Below are positions 33,049-33,182 of a DNA stretch of 33,182 nucleotides, one piece after another (positions within the stretch are counted from its first letter, which is position 1; every line of letters begins with the position of its first letter). The notes under the pieces are model-generated. The model did not search any database. It was not told the origin of the DNA and saw only the letters and a program-made list of their open reading frames with translations. Source of the DNA: Parcubacteria group bacterium GW2011_GWA2_51_10. Its GTDB lineage: Bacteria; Patescibacteriota; Minisyncoccia; Phycocordibacterales; UBA2100. Made by a program: the position numbers and the translations under genes. The DNA lies in contig LCQS01000013.1 in NCBI GenBank assembly GCA_001004265.1, positions 1 to 33,182 on the forward strand. Direction: 5' to 3'.

Positions 33049-33182
33049 ATGTCCGACTATCACATTGCACTTCCATCGAAGCCGCGAGTCGTTTCAGAAT
33101 CCGAGCGCAGCGGGACATATGAAATCGACGGTCTCTACCCCGGATACGGCTACACGCTCGGTAATTCTCTACGCCGCATTAT
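33049..33182 (+). CDS. rpoA: RNA polymerase subunit alpha, N-terminal part (runs off window)
   Basis: MSDYHIALPSKPRVVSESERSGTYEIDGLYPGYGYTLGNSLRRI. Confidence 0.93.
   Translation, partial: MSDYHIALPSKPRVVSESERSGTYEIDGLYPGYGYTLGNSLRRI

Noticed and set aside
1-33182. CRISPR array or cas operon
   Set aside because: No regularly spaced direct repeats with unique spacers; the PD-(D/E)XK protein at 22774 is Cas4/RecB-like in fold but has no cas neighbours.

Overview
The window looks like a chromosomal segment from a Candidate Phyla Radiation (Patescibacteria/Parcubacteria-like) bacterium. This is inferred from gene content, compact protein variants and intergenic repeat style; no database search was possible. 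Recognisable core genes are murB (partial), a cupin-type glucose-6-phosphate isomerase, uvrA, uvrC, ddl, a PfkB kinase, tRNA-Ala(UGC), an RRM protein, yqeY, rmuC, rplU, recR, dnaB (frame-disrupted), mltG, mnmA, mgtC-like, ung, an M16 peptidase, alaS, an actin-like/PilM-like ATPase, and infA-rpmJ-rpsM-rpsK-rpsD-rpoA. Main points for follow-up: (1) most core genes have a -10 box 6-8 nt before the start codon and no Shine-Dalgarno (apparently leaderless), while small ORFan cassettes have strong SDs and their own hairpin terminators; (2) a related repeat family is inserted in the same reading frame in uvrC and (twice, 48 bp units) in ung, with a non-coding relative near 8.7 kb; (3) MITE-like inverted-repeat elements occupy several spacers of the ribosomal-protein operon, two of them homologous copies in opposite orientation; (4) a candidate structured small RNA lies downstream of uvrA; (5) UvrA lacks its insertion domain, UvrC lacks the C-terminal HhH region, and AlaRS lacks C-Ala while tRNA-Ala carries C instead of T at position 55; (6) dnaB is frameshifted with the inter-domain linker missing; (7) unusual fusions: ATP-cone + PD-(D/E)XK nuclease, and sigma-region-4-like HTH + HARE-HTH.
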